Assembly (NCBI RefSeq): GCF_000381265.1
Contig: NZ_KB906274.1
Span: forward strand, 24,786-88,785
Source: Curvibacter lanceolatus ATCC 14669
GTDB lineage: Bacteria; Pseudomonadota; Gammaproteobacteria; Burkholderiales; Burkholderiaceae_C
Length of the DNA: 64,000 nucleotides
Direction: 5' to 3'
Under the pieces are notes generated by a model. That model did no database searches, was not told the origin of the DNA, and saw only the letters and a program-made list of their open reading frames with translations. A program made the position numbers and the translations under genes. Below, one piece after another: positions 8,321-16,535 of this stretch (its first letter is position 1; the number at the start of each line of letters is the position of its first letter).

Positions 8321-9178
8321 TCACCTCGACTTGCGACGCGAGAGTGAAAAAGCCCCGGAGCCCGCACTGGGCAATTTCACGCAGATCAGCTGCACCTGCT
8401 GCTGGATGACCTTGGCCACCAGCGCGCGGCGGGCCGGCCCCAGCCGGCTTGAAATGGCGGCCACGCTGATGGCGGCGATCGGGTTGTCGGGTGGGAAGGC
8501 AACGCCCACAGCCGCCGTGCCAGGCGTTGCCGCGCTGTCCAGAAAGGCATAGCCCTGGGCCTGGGTGTCGGCCACGGCCCGCTGCACGAAGCCGGGCTCG
8601 AAGGTACCGAACCGGGCATAGCGCGCGTCATTGGCCTCGACGATCTGCGCCACCTCGGCTTCGGGCAGCGCACTCAGGATCGCCAGCCCCCCCGCACCCA
8701 CGCCCATGGGGCGGCGGATGCCCACGTCCAGGGTCAGGGCCTTGATCGGGTAGTCGCCCAGCACCCGGCTGGTGCAGATGGCCTCCACGCCGCGGCGCTC
8801 GCTGAGGTAGACCGTGTCTTGCGTCTCGTCGGCGATGGCCTGCATGGCCTGCTCGCACAGGTCGGCCAGGCGAAAGGGTGGCTGCGCCAGCAGACCCAGC
8901 TCGTACAGCAGCGGGCCCAGGTGGTACTTGCGCGTCATGGCGTCACGCACCACCAGGCCCTCCAGCTCCAGCCGCTGCAGCATGCGAAAACAGGTGGACA
9001 TGGGCAGGCCGCTGACGCTGACCACATCGGCGATGCGCATGCCGCGCCGCCCGCGCGAGGCCACCACGCGCAGCATGCCGACAACACGTTCAATGCTCTG
9101 GGTGCCGGTGCGCGAGGCGCCTTCGGCCAGGGCCGTGTCCGCCGGGGCGGTGCTTCGGGGCTTTCGTTTAGTTTCCAC
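8321..9178 (-). CDS. IclR-family transcriptional regulator
   Basis: 285-residue regulator when started at the GTG at 9178. An N-terminal winged helix-turn-helix (GTQSIERVVGML to CFRMLQRLELEGLV) is followed by the IclR effector domain (YHLGPLLYELG, DTVYLSERRGVEAIC, GAGGLAILSALP, GYAFLDSAATPGTAAVGVAFP). Alternative starts at 9244 or further upstream would run into the divergent gene's promoter and have no clear ribosome binding site. It is transcribed away from the aconitase-like operon and probably controls it in response to a small carboxylate (inference). Confidence 0.9.
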   Translation of the reverse strand: METKRKPRSTAPADTALAEGASRTGTQSIERVVGMLRVVASRGRRGMRIADVVSVSGLPMSTCFRMLQRLELEGLVVRDAMTRKYHLGPLLYELGLLAQPPFRLADLCEQAMQAIADETQDTVYLSERRGVEAICTSRVLGDYPIKALTLDVGIRRPMGVGAGGLAILSALPEAEVAQIVEANDARYARFGTFEPGFVQRAVADTQAQGYAFLDSAATPGTAAVGVAFPPDNPIAAISVAAISSRLGPARRALVAKVIQQQVQLICVKLPSAGSGAFSLSRRKSR

Positions 9179-9278
9179 AGTGTGGCAGTAATTGGGGTTG
9201 CACCTGAACAGGCCTTGATCTGCCCCCACTGTAATCGGCTGCATGACGACAAATCGACAACCACATCGTGGAAGTTGA
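9175..9278. promoter_or_regulatory. Divergent control region between the IclR regulator and the aconitase-like operon
   Basis: About 100 bp separate the two starts. It contains the palindrome CCACA-G-TGTGG at 9175-9185, overlapping the regulator start, and is locally richer in A/T than its neighbours. The geometry suits IclR autorepression and operon control, but no known consensus was matched. Confidence 0.35.
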
Positions 9279-10589
9279 ATGGAGAACCAGATGCAGACAC
9301 CCCAGACCATGACTGAAAAAATCCTGGCCCGCGCCTCGGGCCAGGCTTGCGTGTCGCCCGGCCAGGAGATCACGGCCCGGCCAGACTTCGTGATCAGCTA
9401 CGACTTCCCCGGCTACACCGATGTGTTCTTCAAGGAGACCCGCGAGGACTTCGGCGTGGAGAAGGTGTCCAGCCCCGAGCGCTTCGTGCTCTTCATCGAC
9501 CACATGGTGCCGGCCACCTCGCCCAAGGAGGAGGAGCTGCACAAGATCACCCGCGCCTGGGGCAAGGAACAGGGGGTGCCGGTGCACGAGCGCGAGGGCA
9601 TCGGCCACCAGGTGTCCGCCGAGCTGGGCTACGCCACGCCGGGGGCCTTTGCCGTGCATTTCGATGGCCATGTGAGCCAGCTGGGTGCGTTCGGCACCTT
9701 TGCCTTCGGCGCTCGCAAGGGCGTGGTGGAGGCCTTTGCCACCGAGAACATCACCATGACGGTGCCGGCCACCATCAAGGTGGAATTGACGGGCACGATG
9801 CAAGCCGGCGTGATGGCGCGCGACGTGTTCCACCACATGGTGCGCGTGATGGGCCCCGCCTCGTGCCGCTTCAAGGTGGTGGAGTTGTGCGGCCCGGTGA
9901 TCGACGCCATGAGCATCGAAGGCCGACAGGTGCTGTGTGGTCAGGCCATGTTCCTGGGCGCCACCACCATGCTGATCGCGCCCGATGCCAAGACCCTGGA
10001 CTACACGACAGGCCGCTCCAGGATCGCGCTGGCACCGGTCTACCCCGATGCCGACGCCGTCTACGAGCGCGTCGTGCGCATCGACATCTCCGAGCTTGAA
10101 CCCATTGTGGTGGTGCCCCCCAGCCCCGCCAACACGCGCAACCTCACCGACTACACCGGCCTGGAGGTGCACACCGGCTACCTGGGCTCTTGCGCCAGTG
10201 GCCGGCTGGAAGACCTGCGCATCGCGGCCCAGATCCTGCGCGGGCGGCACATTCAGCCGGGCTTTCAGCTGCATGTGGTGCCCACCTCGAAGGCCATCAT
10301 GGCCGCCGCAGCGCGCGAGGGCCTGATCGAGACGCTGGTGGAGGCCGGCGCCTTCATCAGCTCGCCCAGTTGCGATTACTGCTTTGGTCGCATCGCCACC
10401 ATGAGCGACGGGCAGCGCGCCGTCTCCACCGGCACGCTGAACACGCCGGGCCGCATGGGCAGTGTGGATTCAGAGATCTACATTTGCAACGCCGCGGTGT
10501 TGGCGGCCTCGGCGCTCGAAGGGCGCATTGCCGACCCCCGGCCCTACCTGGCCGAGGCCTTGGCCCAGCCCACGGGGGCCGCAGCATGA
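9279..10589 (+). CDS. Aconitase/LeuC-like hydro-lyase large subunit, atypical
   Basis: 436-residue member of the aconitase superfamily, LeuC/homoaconitase type, which dehydrates or hydrates small hydroxy-carboxylates using a [4Fe-4S] cluster. Fe-S cysteines are seen in YLGSCASGRLEDL and SPSCDYCFGR. GIGHQVSAELGYATPG and LGAFGTFAFGARK align with LeuC, but the usual catalytic DSHT is here DGHV and the CxxC loop differs. So it is unlikely to be isopropylmalate dehydratase. A second ATG at 9291 has a better GGAG spacing and may be the true start. Together with the small subunit and the lyase downstream it resembles dimethylmaleate- or methylcitrate-like degradation (inference). Confidence 0.85.
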   Translation: MENQMQTPQTMTEKILARASGQACVSPGQEITARPDFVISYDFPGYTDVFFKETREDFGVEKVSSPERFVLFIDHMVPATSPKEEELHKITRAWGKEQGVPVHEREGIGHQVSAELGYATPGAFAVHFDGHVSQLGAFGTFAFGARKGVVEAFATENITMTVPATIKVELTGTMQAGVMARDVFHHMVRVMGPASCRFKVVELCGPVIDAMSIEGRQVLCGQAMFLGATTMLIAPDAKTLDYTTGRSRIALAPVYPDADAVYERVVRIDISELEPIVVVPPSPANTRNLTDYTGLEVHTGYLGSCASGRLEDLRIAAQILRGRHIQPGFQLHVVPTSKAIMAAAAREGLIETLVEAGAFISSPSCDYCFGRIATMSDGQRAVSTGTLNTPGRMGSVDSEIYICNAAVLAASALEGRIADPRPYLAEALAQPTGAAA

Positions 10590-11143
10590 GCCTGAACAAG
10601 CTGCAAGGCCGCGTGGCCTGGGTCTTCGAGGAAGACGACTACGACATCGACCTGATCGTCGGGGTGCGCAACATCAAGATCACCGATGTGCAAGAGCTGG
10701 CGGCGCTGGCCATGGCTGACTACACGCCGGGCTTTGCCGCCACCGTGCGCCCAGGCGACCTGCTGGTGGGTGGCGAGAACTTCGGCTACGGCCACCCGCA
10801 CTACCCGGCCATGCGCGCCATGCGGCACCTGGGCATTTCGGCCGTGATTGCCGAGTCCTTCTCGCCCGGCTTTTTTCGCGGTGAGATGAGCATGGGCTTT
10901 CCGTTGGTGAGCTGCCCGGGCATCCGTGCCGCGGCGGCACGCGGCGACGAGCTGACGGTGAACTGGGCTACCAGCGAAGTGACGAACCTGCGTACCGGCC
11001 AGACGCTGGCGCTGCAGGCGTTCTCTGCCTCCGAGCGCGGCATGCTCGAGGCGGGCGGCCTGATCCCCTACCTCAAGCGCCGCATGGCGCTGGCCCAGGC
11101 CCAGACACCGAACCCACCCACCACCGCGCCCCAAACCACCTGA
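10586..11143 (+). CDS. Aconitase/LeuD-like hydro-lyase small subunit, atypical
   Basis: 185-residue swivel-domain partner of the preceding large subunit; ATG overlaps its stop. The LeuD fold is clear: GRVAWVFEEDDYDIDLI, GDLLVGGENFGYG, GISAVIAESFSPGFFR and MGFPLVSCPG. In LeuD the GxNFGxGSSREHA loop supplies substrate-binding Ser and Arg; here it reads GENFGYGHPHYPA, so those residues are gone. This strongly suggests a different substrate. The C-terminus is a Pro/Thr-rich tail. Length is slightly short of LeuD (~200). Confidence 0.85.
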   Translation: MSLNKLQGRVAWVFEEDDYDIDLIVGVRNIKITDVQELAALAMADYTPGFAATVRPGDLLVGGENFGYGHPHYPAMRAMRHLGISAVIAESFSPGFFRGEMSMGFPLVSCPGIRAAAARGDELTVNWATSEVTNLRTGQTLALQAFSASERGMLEAGGLIPYLKRRMALAQAQTPNPPTTAPQTT

Positions 11144-11207
11144 ACCCATTCATTTCTGACCACCGACGGCGCAGCACCCGGCTGCGCCACTTGAGACGGA
11201 GCCCCCC

Positions 11208-12101
11208 ATGACCACTACCCGCCAGGCGCTGCGCCAGCGCATCCAGGATGGATCCACCCTCTGGTTCGGCGGCGCACAAGATGCGCTGTCGGCCCTGCTG
11301 GTGGACCAGTCCGATTTCGACGGCATCTTCAGCACCGGCTTTGGCATTTCGGCCGCGCTGCTGGGGCAGCCCGACATGGAGCTTTACACCCTCAGCGAGA
11401 ACGTGGCCACCGTGAACCGCATGGCCAACGTGGTGAAGAAGCCTATTTTTGTGGACGCCGACACCGGCTATGGCAACGTGCTCAACATGGGCCGCGCCGT
11501 GCGGGAGTTCGAGAAGGCCGGCGCAGCCGCGTTGCAGATCGAAGACCAGATCAGCCCCAAGCGCTGCCCGGCCGCCGCCACCAGCTCGACCCTGGTCTCG
11601 GTGAAGGATGCGACGGCCCGCATCAAGGCCGCGCTCGATGCACGGCAAGACCCCGACCTGCTGATCGTGGCCCGCACCGACGCCATGGACCCGAGCGAGG
11701 CGCTGGACCGTGCCGCACACTATGCCGAAGCCGGCGCCGACCTGATCCAGCCCATCTCGCGCACCTTCAACCGCTATGAGCAACTGGTGCAGCTGCGCGA
11801 GGTCTGCGGCCGCCGCCTGGCGCTGCAGCTGATGGCAGGCACCTGGATGACCTCCCTCACGCGGGTGCAGATCGAAAGCGTGGCGGCCTTTGCGGCCTAC
11901 CCCATCGCCAGCCTGCTGACCAGCGTGCATGCGGTGCAGGCCAACCTGGCCGAACTGGCGCGGCGCCGCTCGGGCGATTTCGCGAACCTGCCTTTCGAGC
12001 AGACGACGATGGCTGCCTTCAAAGAGCTGATCGGCTGGCATGCGCTGGAAGAGCGCCAGGCGCATTACGAAGCCGACGTGGCGGCCGAGCCAAGCTGCTG
12101 A
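11208..12101 (+). CDS. Isocitrate lyase/PEP mutase superfamily C-C lyase
   Basis: 297-residue TIM-barrel protein of the isocitrate lyase/phosphoenolpyruvate mutase family. Seen are VDADTGYGN (Mg-binding aspartates), ALQIEDQISPKRCPA (catalytic-loop KRCG motif, here KRCP) and LLIVARTDA. Family members cleave 2-methylisocitrate, 2,3-dimethylmalate or oxaloacetate. Following an aconitase-like hydratase, a hydrate-then-cleave pathway yielding pyruvate or glyoxylate plus a second acid is likely. Start ATG has GGAG eight bases before it. The Pro in place of Gly in KRCG is unusual and may shift the loop. Confidence 0.88.
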   Translation: MTTTRQALRQRIQDGSTLWFGGAQDALSALLVDQSDFDGIFSTGFGISAALLGQPDMELYTLSENVATVNRMANVVKKPIFVDADTGYGNVLNMGRAVREFEKAGAAALQIEDQISPKRCPAAATSSTLVSVKDATARIKAALDARQDPDLLIVARTDAMDPSEALDRAAHYAEAGADLIQPISRTFNRYEQLVQLREVCGRRLALQLMAGTWMTSLTRVQIESVAAFAAYPIASLLTSVHAVQANLAELARRRSGDFANLPFEQTTMAAFKELIGWHALEERQAHYEADVAAEPSC

Positions 12102-12140
12102 GCCCCCCTCATTCCCTCAAGAAAACAGGAGACCCCTACC

Positions 12141-13133
12141 GTGAAGTCGATCAACCTCATCAGCCGCCTCTTCGTGGCAGGCGCCGTGTCGCTGGGCCTG
12201 GCCTCGGCCGCCCTGGCCCAGAACGCCTACCCCAGCAAGCCGATCCGCCTGGTCGTGCCTTACCCGGCCGGGGGCGCCACCGATGTGGCGGCGCGCACCC
12301 TGCAGCCGCGCCTGCAAGAAGAGCTGGGCCAGACCATCATCGTGGAGAACCGCCCCGGCGCCGGCGGCAACATCGCCATGAGCAACGTGGCGCAGAGCGC
12401 CCCCGATGGCTACTCGCTGGCCATGACGCTGACCGGCATGCTGTCGATCAACCCGGTGATTTACAAGACGCCGGGCTTTGACGCCTCGGACTTTGTGCCC
12501 GTGGCGCGCGTCTCGCTGGCGCCGCTGATTCTGGTGGTGCCCGAAAAGTCACCCTACAAAAACGTGAAGGAACTGCTGGAAGCCGGCAAGAAGGCCGGCA
12601 AAGGGGGCCTGGCCTATGGCTCGGCCGGCGCAGGCGGCCTGTCGCACCTGGCCTCGGAGCTGGTCAACAGCCATGCCGCCAGCAACTTCACGCACGTGCC
12701 CTACAAGGGCGGCGCGCCGCTGGTGCAGGCCTTGATGGCCAATGAAGTGGCCTGGGGCCTGCTGGGCACGGGCGATGTGCGCAGCTTCATCCAGGCCGGC
12801 AAGCTCAAGGCCCTGGGCCAGTTGCGCCAAGGCCGCTCAGAGCTGTGGCCCGACATCCCGACACTGACCGAACAAGGCGTGCTGGGCGGCGTGGATTTTG
12901 ACGTGTGGTTCGGCGTGGTGGCGCCGGCCCGGACCCCGCCCGCCATGGTCAAACTGCTGGGCGAAAAGATCGCCAAGATCACGGCCGAGCCGGCCTTCCG
13001 CCAGCGCCTGCTGGACCTGGGTGGCGTGGCGCCTGCGACGGGCAACAGCCCGGAGGCCTTTGCCAACGTCTTGCAACGCGAGCTGGCCGTGCTGCCCAAA
13101 GCCGCCAAAGAGGCTGGCTTGCAGCTTGACTGA
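12141..13133 (+). CDS. Bug/TctC-family periplasmic solute-binding protein
   Basis: 330-residue binding protein of the Bordetella uptake gene family. A Sec signal peptide is visible (residues 1-26, ending ALAQ), then YPSKPIRLVVPYPAGGATDVAAR and the ENRPGAGGNIA loop typical of Bug proteins that grip carboxylates. The start is GTG with AGGAGA upstream. No TctAB membrane genes are nearby, as usual for orphan Bug proteins. It is the last gene of the IclR-linked cluster, so it probably captures the acid degraded by the upstream enzymes (inference). Confidence 0.93.
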   Translation: MKSINLISRLFVAGAVSLGLASAALAQNAYPSKPIRLVVPYPAGGATDVAARTLQPRLQEELGQTIIVENRPGAGGNIAMSNVAQSAPDGYSLAMTLTGMLSINPVIYKTPGFDASDFVPVARVSLAPLILVVPEKSPYKNVKELLEAGKKAGKGGLAYGSAGAGGLSHLASELVNSHAASNFTHVPYKGGAPLVQALMANEVAWGLLGTGDVRSFIQAGKLKALGQLRQGRSELWPDIPTLTEQGVLGGVDFDVWFGVVAPARTPPAMVKLLGEKIAKITAEPAFRQRLLDLGGVAPATGNSPEAFANVLQRELAVLPKAAKEAGLQLD

Positions 13134-13203
13134 AACGCCCGGCGTGCCTTGGACGATCGTCGCCCCTCAGGCACCCAACGCTGGGTCAGTGGCCGCGGCG
13201 GCC

Positions 13204-14541
13204 TCAGGCTGCCGCAAGCTGCGCCTGGGCCAGCTCCTGCGTGATGCGCAAGAACGCATCCACCTCGGCCGGGCTGTTGCAGTGCAGGGGCGATACACGC
13301 ACCGCGCCTTGCAGGCCCAGGGATTCGAGCATGCGGCGCGAGTAGAGGCTGGCCACGCTGCGTTCGTACACGGTCACGCCGCGCAGGCCGTACTCGTGCA
13401 CGGCCTGGGTGCAGTCCAGCCCGTCCACCCCCAGCGCGATGATGAGGTCGCGGCTGGCCAGGTCGTCGTGGTCCAGGTAGACCTGCACGCCCGGCAGGGC
13501 ACGCAGGCCGGGCTGGGCCGCGCTGCCGTTCAGCAGCCGCGCCAGCAGGGCCCGTTCATGCAGGGCAATGCGCTCCATGCCGGCCTCGAACAGCGCACGG
13601 CGTGACGCCGCGGCCTCTGCAGAGGGCCACAGGCCGGGCAACTCAAGCCCGGCCTGCTGGCCCAGCCAGCACACGTAGTCGGCCACCTCTTGCAGCACGG
13701 CAAACTGCCAGGGTGACGAGCTGCCGAGGTCCCAGAAGTTGGCGCTCTTGCCTGCCAGCTTGTGGTGGGGCAGCAAAGCGGCGCGCTCCGACAGCCAGGC
13801 CAGGCCCGAGCCGCGGCAGCCAAAGAACTTGTAGGGCGCGAGGTTGATGCCGTCCACCGGGGTCTTGCGCAGGTCGATGAGCCCGTGGGGCGCATGCTGC
13901 ACGGCATCGACCACGATGTAGAGATCGGGCTTGATGGCCCGCGCCCGGGCCACGATCTGCTCCAGATCGAGCTTGGCGCCCGAGATGTTGGAGGCATAGA
14001 TCACGTTGAGCAGCACCGTGTCGGCATCCACCAGGCGCACGATGGCCTCCACATCCACCCCACCGGTCTGCGGGTTGCTGGGGGCCACCCGCAGTTCGCG
14101 CCCGGTTTCGCGGGCATAGCGCTCCATGGCGTCGTACGACGAGGGGTGCTCCAGTGCGGTGGTGACCAGGTTGCGGCCGGGCACGTTCTGCGCGATGGCC
14201 CGCACCATGTCGAACATGGCGGCCGAGGCGGTCAGGGCGGCGAAGACGCTGCCGCCCTCGGCATGGAGCATCATGCGGAAGTCGGCCGTGCCGGCGGCCT
14301 GGATGGCCTGCAGCTCACGCGCCACCGGGTGGATGCGCTCGGTGTTGTCGGGCACGGCGTCGATCAGCGCAAAGCGCTCGACCGCCGCCTTGAGCCGGAA
14401 CGAGCCCCCGGCGTTGTCAAAGTACAGGCGCGGGCGGCCCTGGTGGTCGTGCTCGATCTGCAAAAAGCGCTCGCGCACCGCCTGCATCAGAGCGGGCGGA
14501 AACAGCAGGCCCTGCGGGTAGGTTGAGGCAATGCTTGCCAT
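13204..14541 (-). CDS. Class V aminotransferase (cysteine desulfurase-like fold)
   Basis: 445-residue PLP enzyme of fold type I, class V. LYFDNAGGSFRLK near the N-terminus, the helix around TALEHPSSYDAMERYA, VVDAVQHAPHGLIDL (PLP-binding Asp) and NLAPYKFFGCRGSG with the Schiff-base lysine are all present. Class V covers cysteine desulfurases, isopenicillin-N epimerase-like and serine-pyruvate aminotransferases; the missing SufS/IscS cysteine loop argues against a desulfurase. Start chosen at 14541; a longer in-frame reading is shadow of the neighbouring gene. It lies two bases after the upstream binding-protein gene and is probably cotranscribed with it. Confidence 0.88.
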   Translation of the reverse strand: MASIASTYPQGLLFPPALMQAVRERFLQIEHDHQGRPRLYFDNAGGSFRLKAAVERFALIDAVPDNTERIHPVARELQAIQAAGTADFRMMLHAEGGSVFAALTASAAMFDMVRAIAQNVPGRNLVTTALEHPSSYDAMERYARETGRELRVAPSNPQTGGVDVEAIVRLVDADTVLLNVIYASNISGAKLDLEQIVARARAIKPDLYIVVDAVQHAPHGLIDLRKTPVDGINLAPYKFFGCRGSGLAWLSERAALLPHHKLAGKSANFWDLGSSSPWQFAVLQEVADYVCWLGQQAGLELPGLWPSAEAAASRRALFEAGMERIALHERALLARLLNGSAAQPGLRALPGVQVYLDHDDLASRDLIIALGVDGLDCTQAVHEYGLRGVTVYERSVASLYSRRMLESLGLQGAVRVSPLHCNSPAEVDAFLRITQELAQAQLAAA

Positions 14542-14543
14542 GC

Positions 14544-15446
14544 TCAGACCCCCTTCTTGCTGGGGTTGCGGTAGGCCTCGCGAATGCCTTCGGTCATCGG
14601 GAAGTTCAGGTTGATGTTGCTCGGCGGGATGGGCTGGGTGAACCAGCGGGCATACAGGCGCTCGATCTCGCCCGACTTCATCAACTGGGTGACGGTGTCG
14701 TCCACCACGGCCTGGAAGGCCGGGTCGTTCTTGCGGTACATGATGCCGTAGGGCTCCTGGCGCAGCACCACGTCGTGCAGCATGCGGAAGTCGCCCGGGC
14801 GCGGTGAGGTGGCAATCAGGCCGGCCAGTTGCACATCGTCCAGCACATAGGCCACGGCGCGCCCGCTGGCCAGCAGCAAGAAGGCGTCGGCCGTGTCCTT
14901 GCCGGTGATCTCCTGCACCTCCACGTTCTCGGCGCGCTTGTAGGCGCGCAGCAGCTGGATCGAGGTGCTGCCGGCCACGGTGGCCACCGTCTTGCCCGTC
15001 AGGGCGGCCAGGCTGTTGATGCCCGAGTCCTTTTTGACGGCCACCGTGATGCCCGCCACAAAATGGCTGGGGGCAAAGGCCACCAGTTGTTGGCGCGCCA
15101 CCGAGTTGGTGGTGGTGGCGCAATCCAGATCGACCGTGCCGTTCTGCATCAGGGGCATGCGGTTGAGCGAGGTCAGGGTGGTGTACTCCACGCGCAGCGC
15201 GGGCAGGCCCAGCTTGGCCTTCACGGCGTCGACGATCTTGAGGCAGATGTCATTCGAGAACCCGATCGGGTCGCTGCCGCCCTTGGCCACATACGAGAAC
15301 GGGATGGAGCTGTCGCGGCTGCCGATGCGGATGACCCCGCTGTCCTTGATCTTGCGCAGCGTGTCGATGTCTTGCGCCGAAGCGATCTGGGACACAAGGG
15401 CTGCACCGAGCAGCAGGGCAAGCGGCAATTTGGCAAGGCGTTTCAT
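14544..15446 (-). CDS. GltI-like glutamate/aspartate-type ABC binding protein
   Basis: 300-residue periplasmic amino-acid binding protein (SBP family 3). Signal peptide MKRLAKLPLALLLGAALVSQ-type, cleaved about residue 24; then DIDTLRKIKDSGVIRIGSRD, PIGFSNDICLKIVDAVK, LMQNGTVDLDCATTTNS and GKTVATVAGSTSIQ, all close to GltI. No permease or ATPase is adjacent. Transcribed leftwards into the class V aminotransferase, so the imported amino acid may be that enzyme's substrate (inference). Confidence 0.9.
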   Translation of the reverse strand: MKRLAKLPLALLLGAALVSQIASAQDIDTLRKIKDSGVIRIGSRDSSIPFSYVAKGGSDPIGFSNDICLKIVDAVKAKLGLPALRVEYTTLTSLNRMPLMQNGTVDLDCATTTNSVARQQLVAFAPSHFVAGITVAVKKDSGINSLAALTGKTVATVAGSTSIQLLRAYKRAENVEVQEITGKDTADAFLLLASGRAVAYVLDDVQLAGLIATSPRPGDFRMLHDVVLRQEPYGIMYRKNDPAFQAVVDDTVTQLMKSGEIERLYARWFTQPIPPSNINLNFPMTEGIREAYRNPSKKGV

Positions 15447-15546
15447 GGTGCTGAGACTCCATTTGAGGGGACTGGCGGGGTGATCGGTTCGGCCCCCGGC
15501 AACGGTGCTGATGGGGGATGGCTGAATTCTGGAGCGCCCCTCAATT

Positions 15547-15593
15547 CAAAAAAAGCGATTTTTTGTTGTGCTTTAACATTCCATAAAGCGATT
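15547..15593. promoter_or_regulatory. Probable LysR-type operator region with direct and inverted repeats
   Basis: Between the divergent binding-protein and LysR genes. An inverted repeat CAAAAAA-AGCGA-TTTTTTG occupies 15547-15565. The 9-mer AAAGCGATT occurs twice, at 15552-15560 and 15585-15593, 33 bp apart (about three helical turns). Such phasing is typical of tetrameric LysR regulators; the region is strikingly A/T-rich. Confidence 0.5.
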
Positions 15594-15605
15594 GGAAGAT
15601 GCACC

Positions 15606-16511
15606 ATGATGACCTTCAAGCAACTCGAGGCCCTGTACTGGATTGTCCAGCTGGGGGGCTTTGCCCCGGCCGCGCAGAAGCTGCACACCTCGCAGTCGGC
15701 GGTGTCCAAGCGGGTGCATGAGCTGGAGCAGGTGTTCGACACCCCGCTGTTTGACCGCAGCCAGCGCACGGCCCGCCTGACCGAAAAGGGCGAAGAGATG
15801 TTCTTGCTGGCGCGCAAGCTGCTGCGCGAGCGGGACCTGGCGGTGGAGCAGTTTGCCAAGCCCGAGGTGATCGAGCGGCGCCTGCGCATCGGCGTGACCG
15901 AGCTCACCGCCATGACTTGGCTGCCCCGCCTGGTGGCCCTGGTACAAGAACACTACCCCAAGGTGAAGCTGGAGCCCGATGTCGACGGCAGCCTGCCACT
16001 GCGCGAGAAGCTGTTGGCCGATGAGCTTGACCTGATCCTGGTACCCGACGCATTTGCCGACACCCGGCTGCGATCCAAGGTGGTGGGCCAGGTCGACAGC
16101 GCCTGGATGGCCAAGCCCGGCCTGGTGCCCGCGGGCACCACGCGCCTGCACGAGCTGGCCCGGGTGCCCTTGCTGGTGCAGGGCGACAGCTCGGGCACCG
16201 GCCGCCTGTACGACGCCTGGCTGCGCGAGCAGGGCATCGAGACCACCGATGCGATCGTGGTCAGCAACCTGATCGCCCTCACCAGCCTGACCCTGTCGGG
16301 CTTTGGCGCCAGCTACCTGCCACGCCAGTGCATGGCCCCGCTGGTGTCGCTGGGCATGCTGGCGGTCATCGATGTGGAGCCCGCCCTGCCCCCCGTGCCG
16401 TATGTGGCCCTGTACAAGGGCGAGGTGCGCAGCACGCTGACCTCGGCGCTGATCATGCTGGCCCAGTCGTGCTGCGATTTCTCGCGGGCGTTTCAGACGG
16501 CGCCGGCCTGA
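15606..16511 (+). CDS. LysR-family transcriptional regulator
   Basis: 301-residue LTTR. N-terminal helix-turn-helix (FKQLEALYWIVQLGGFAPAAQKLHTSQSAVSKRVHELE) is followed by the effector domain beginning near residue 90 (RRLRIGVTELTAMTWLP). The start is the ATG at 15606, or the one at 15609; upstream in-frame codons are antisense shadow. Transcribed divergently from the binding protein/aminotransferase pair, with repeats in between, so it likely controls that pair. Confidence 0.93.
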   Translation: MMTFKQLEALYWIVQLGGFAPAAQKLHTSQSAVSKRVHELEQVFDTPLFDRSQRTARLTEKGEEMFLLARKLLRERDLAVEQFAKPEVIERRLRIGVTELTAMTWLPRLVALVQEHYPKVKLEPDVDGSLPLREKLLADELDLILVPDAFADTRLRSKVVGQVDSAWMAKPGLVPAGTTRLHELARVPLLVQGDSSGTGRLYDAWLREQGIETTDAIVVSNLIALTSLTLSGFGASYLPRQCMAPLVSLGMLAVIDVEPALPPVPYVALYKGEVRSTLTSALIMLAQSCCDFSRAFQTAPA

Positions 16512-16535
16512 GCGCCCGGCCATCGCTCGTTGACA

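Noticed and set aside
13204..14541. Class V aminotransferase as a cysteine desulfurase (IscS/SufS)
   Set aside because: No Fe-S assembly genes nearby and no recognisable active-site cysteine loop.
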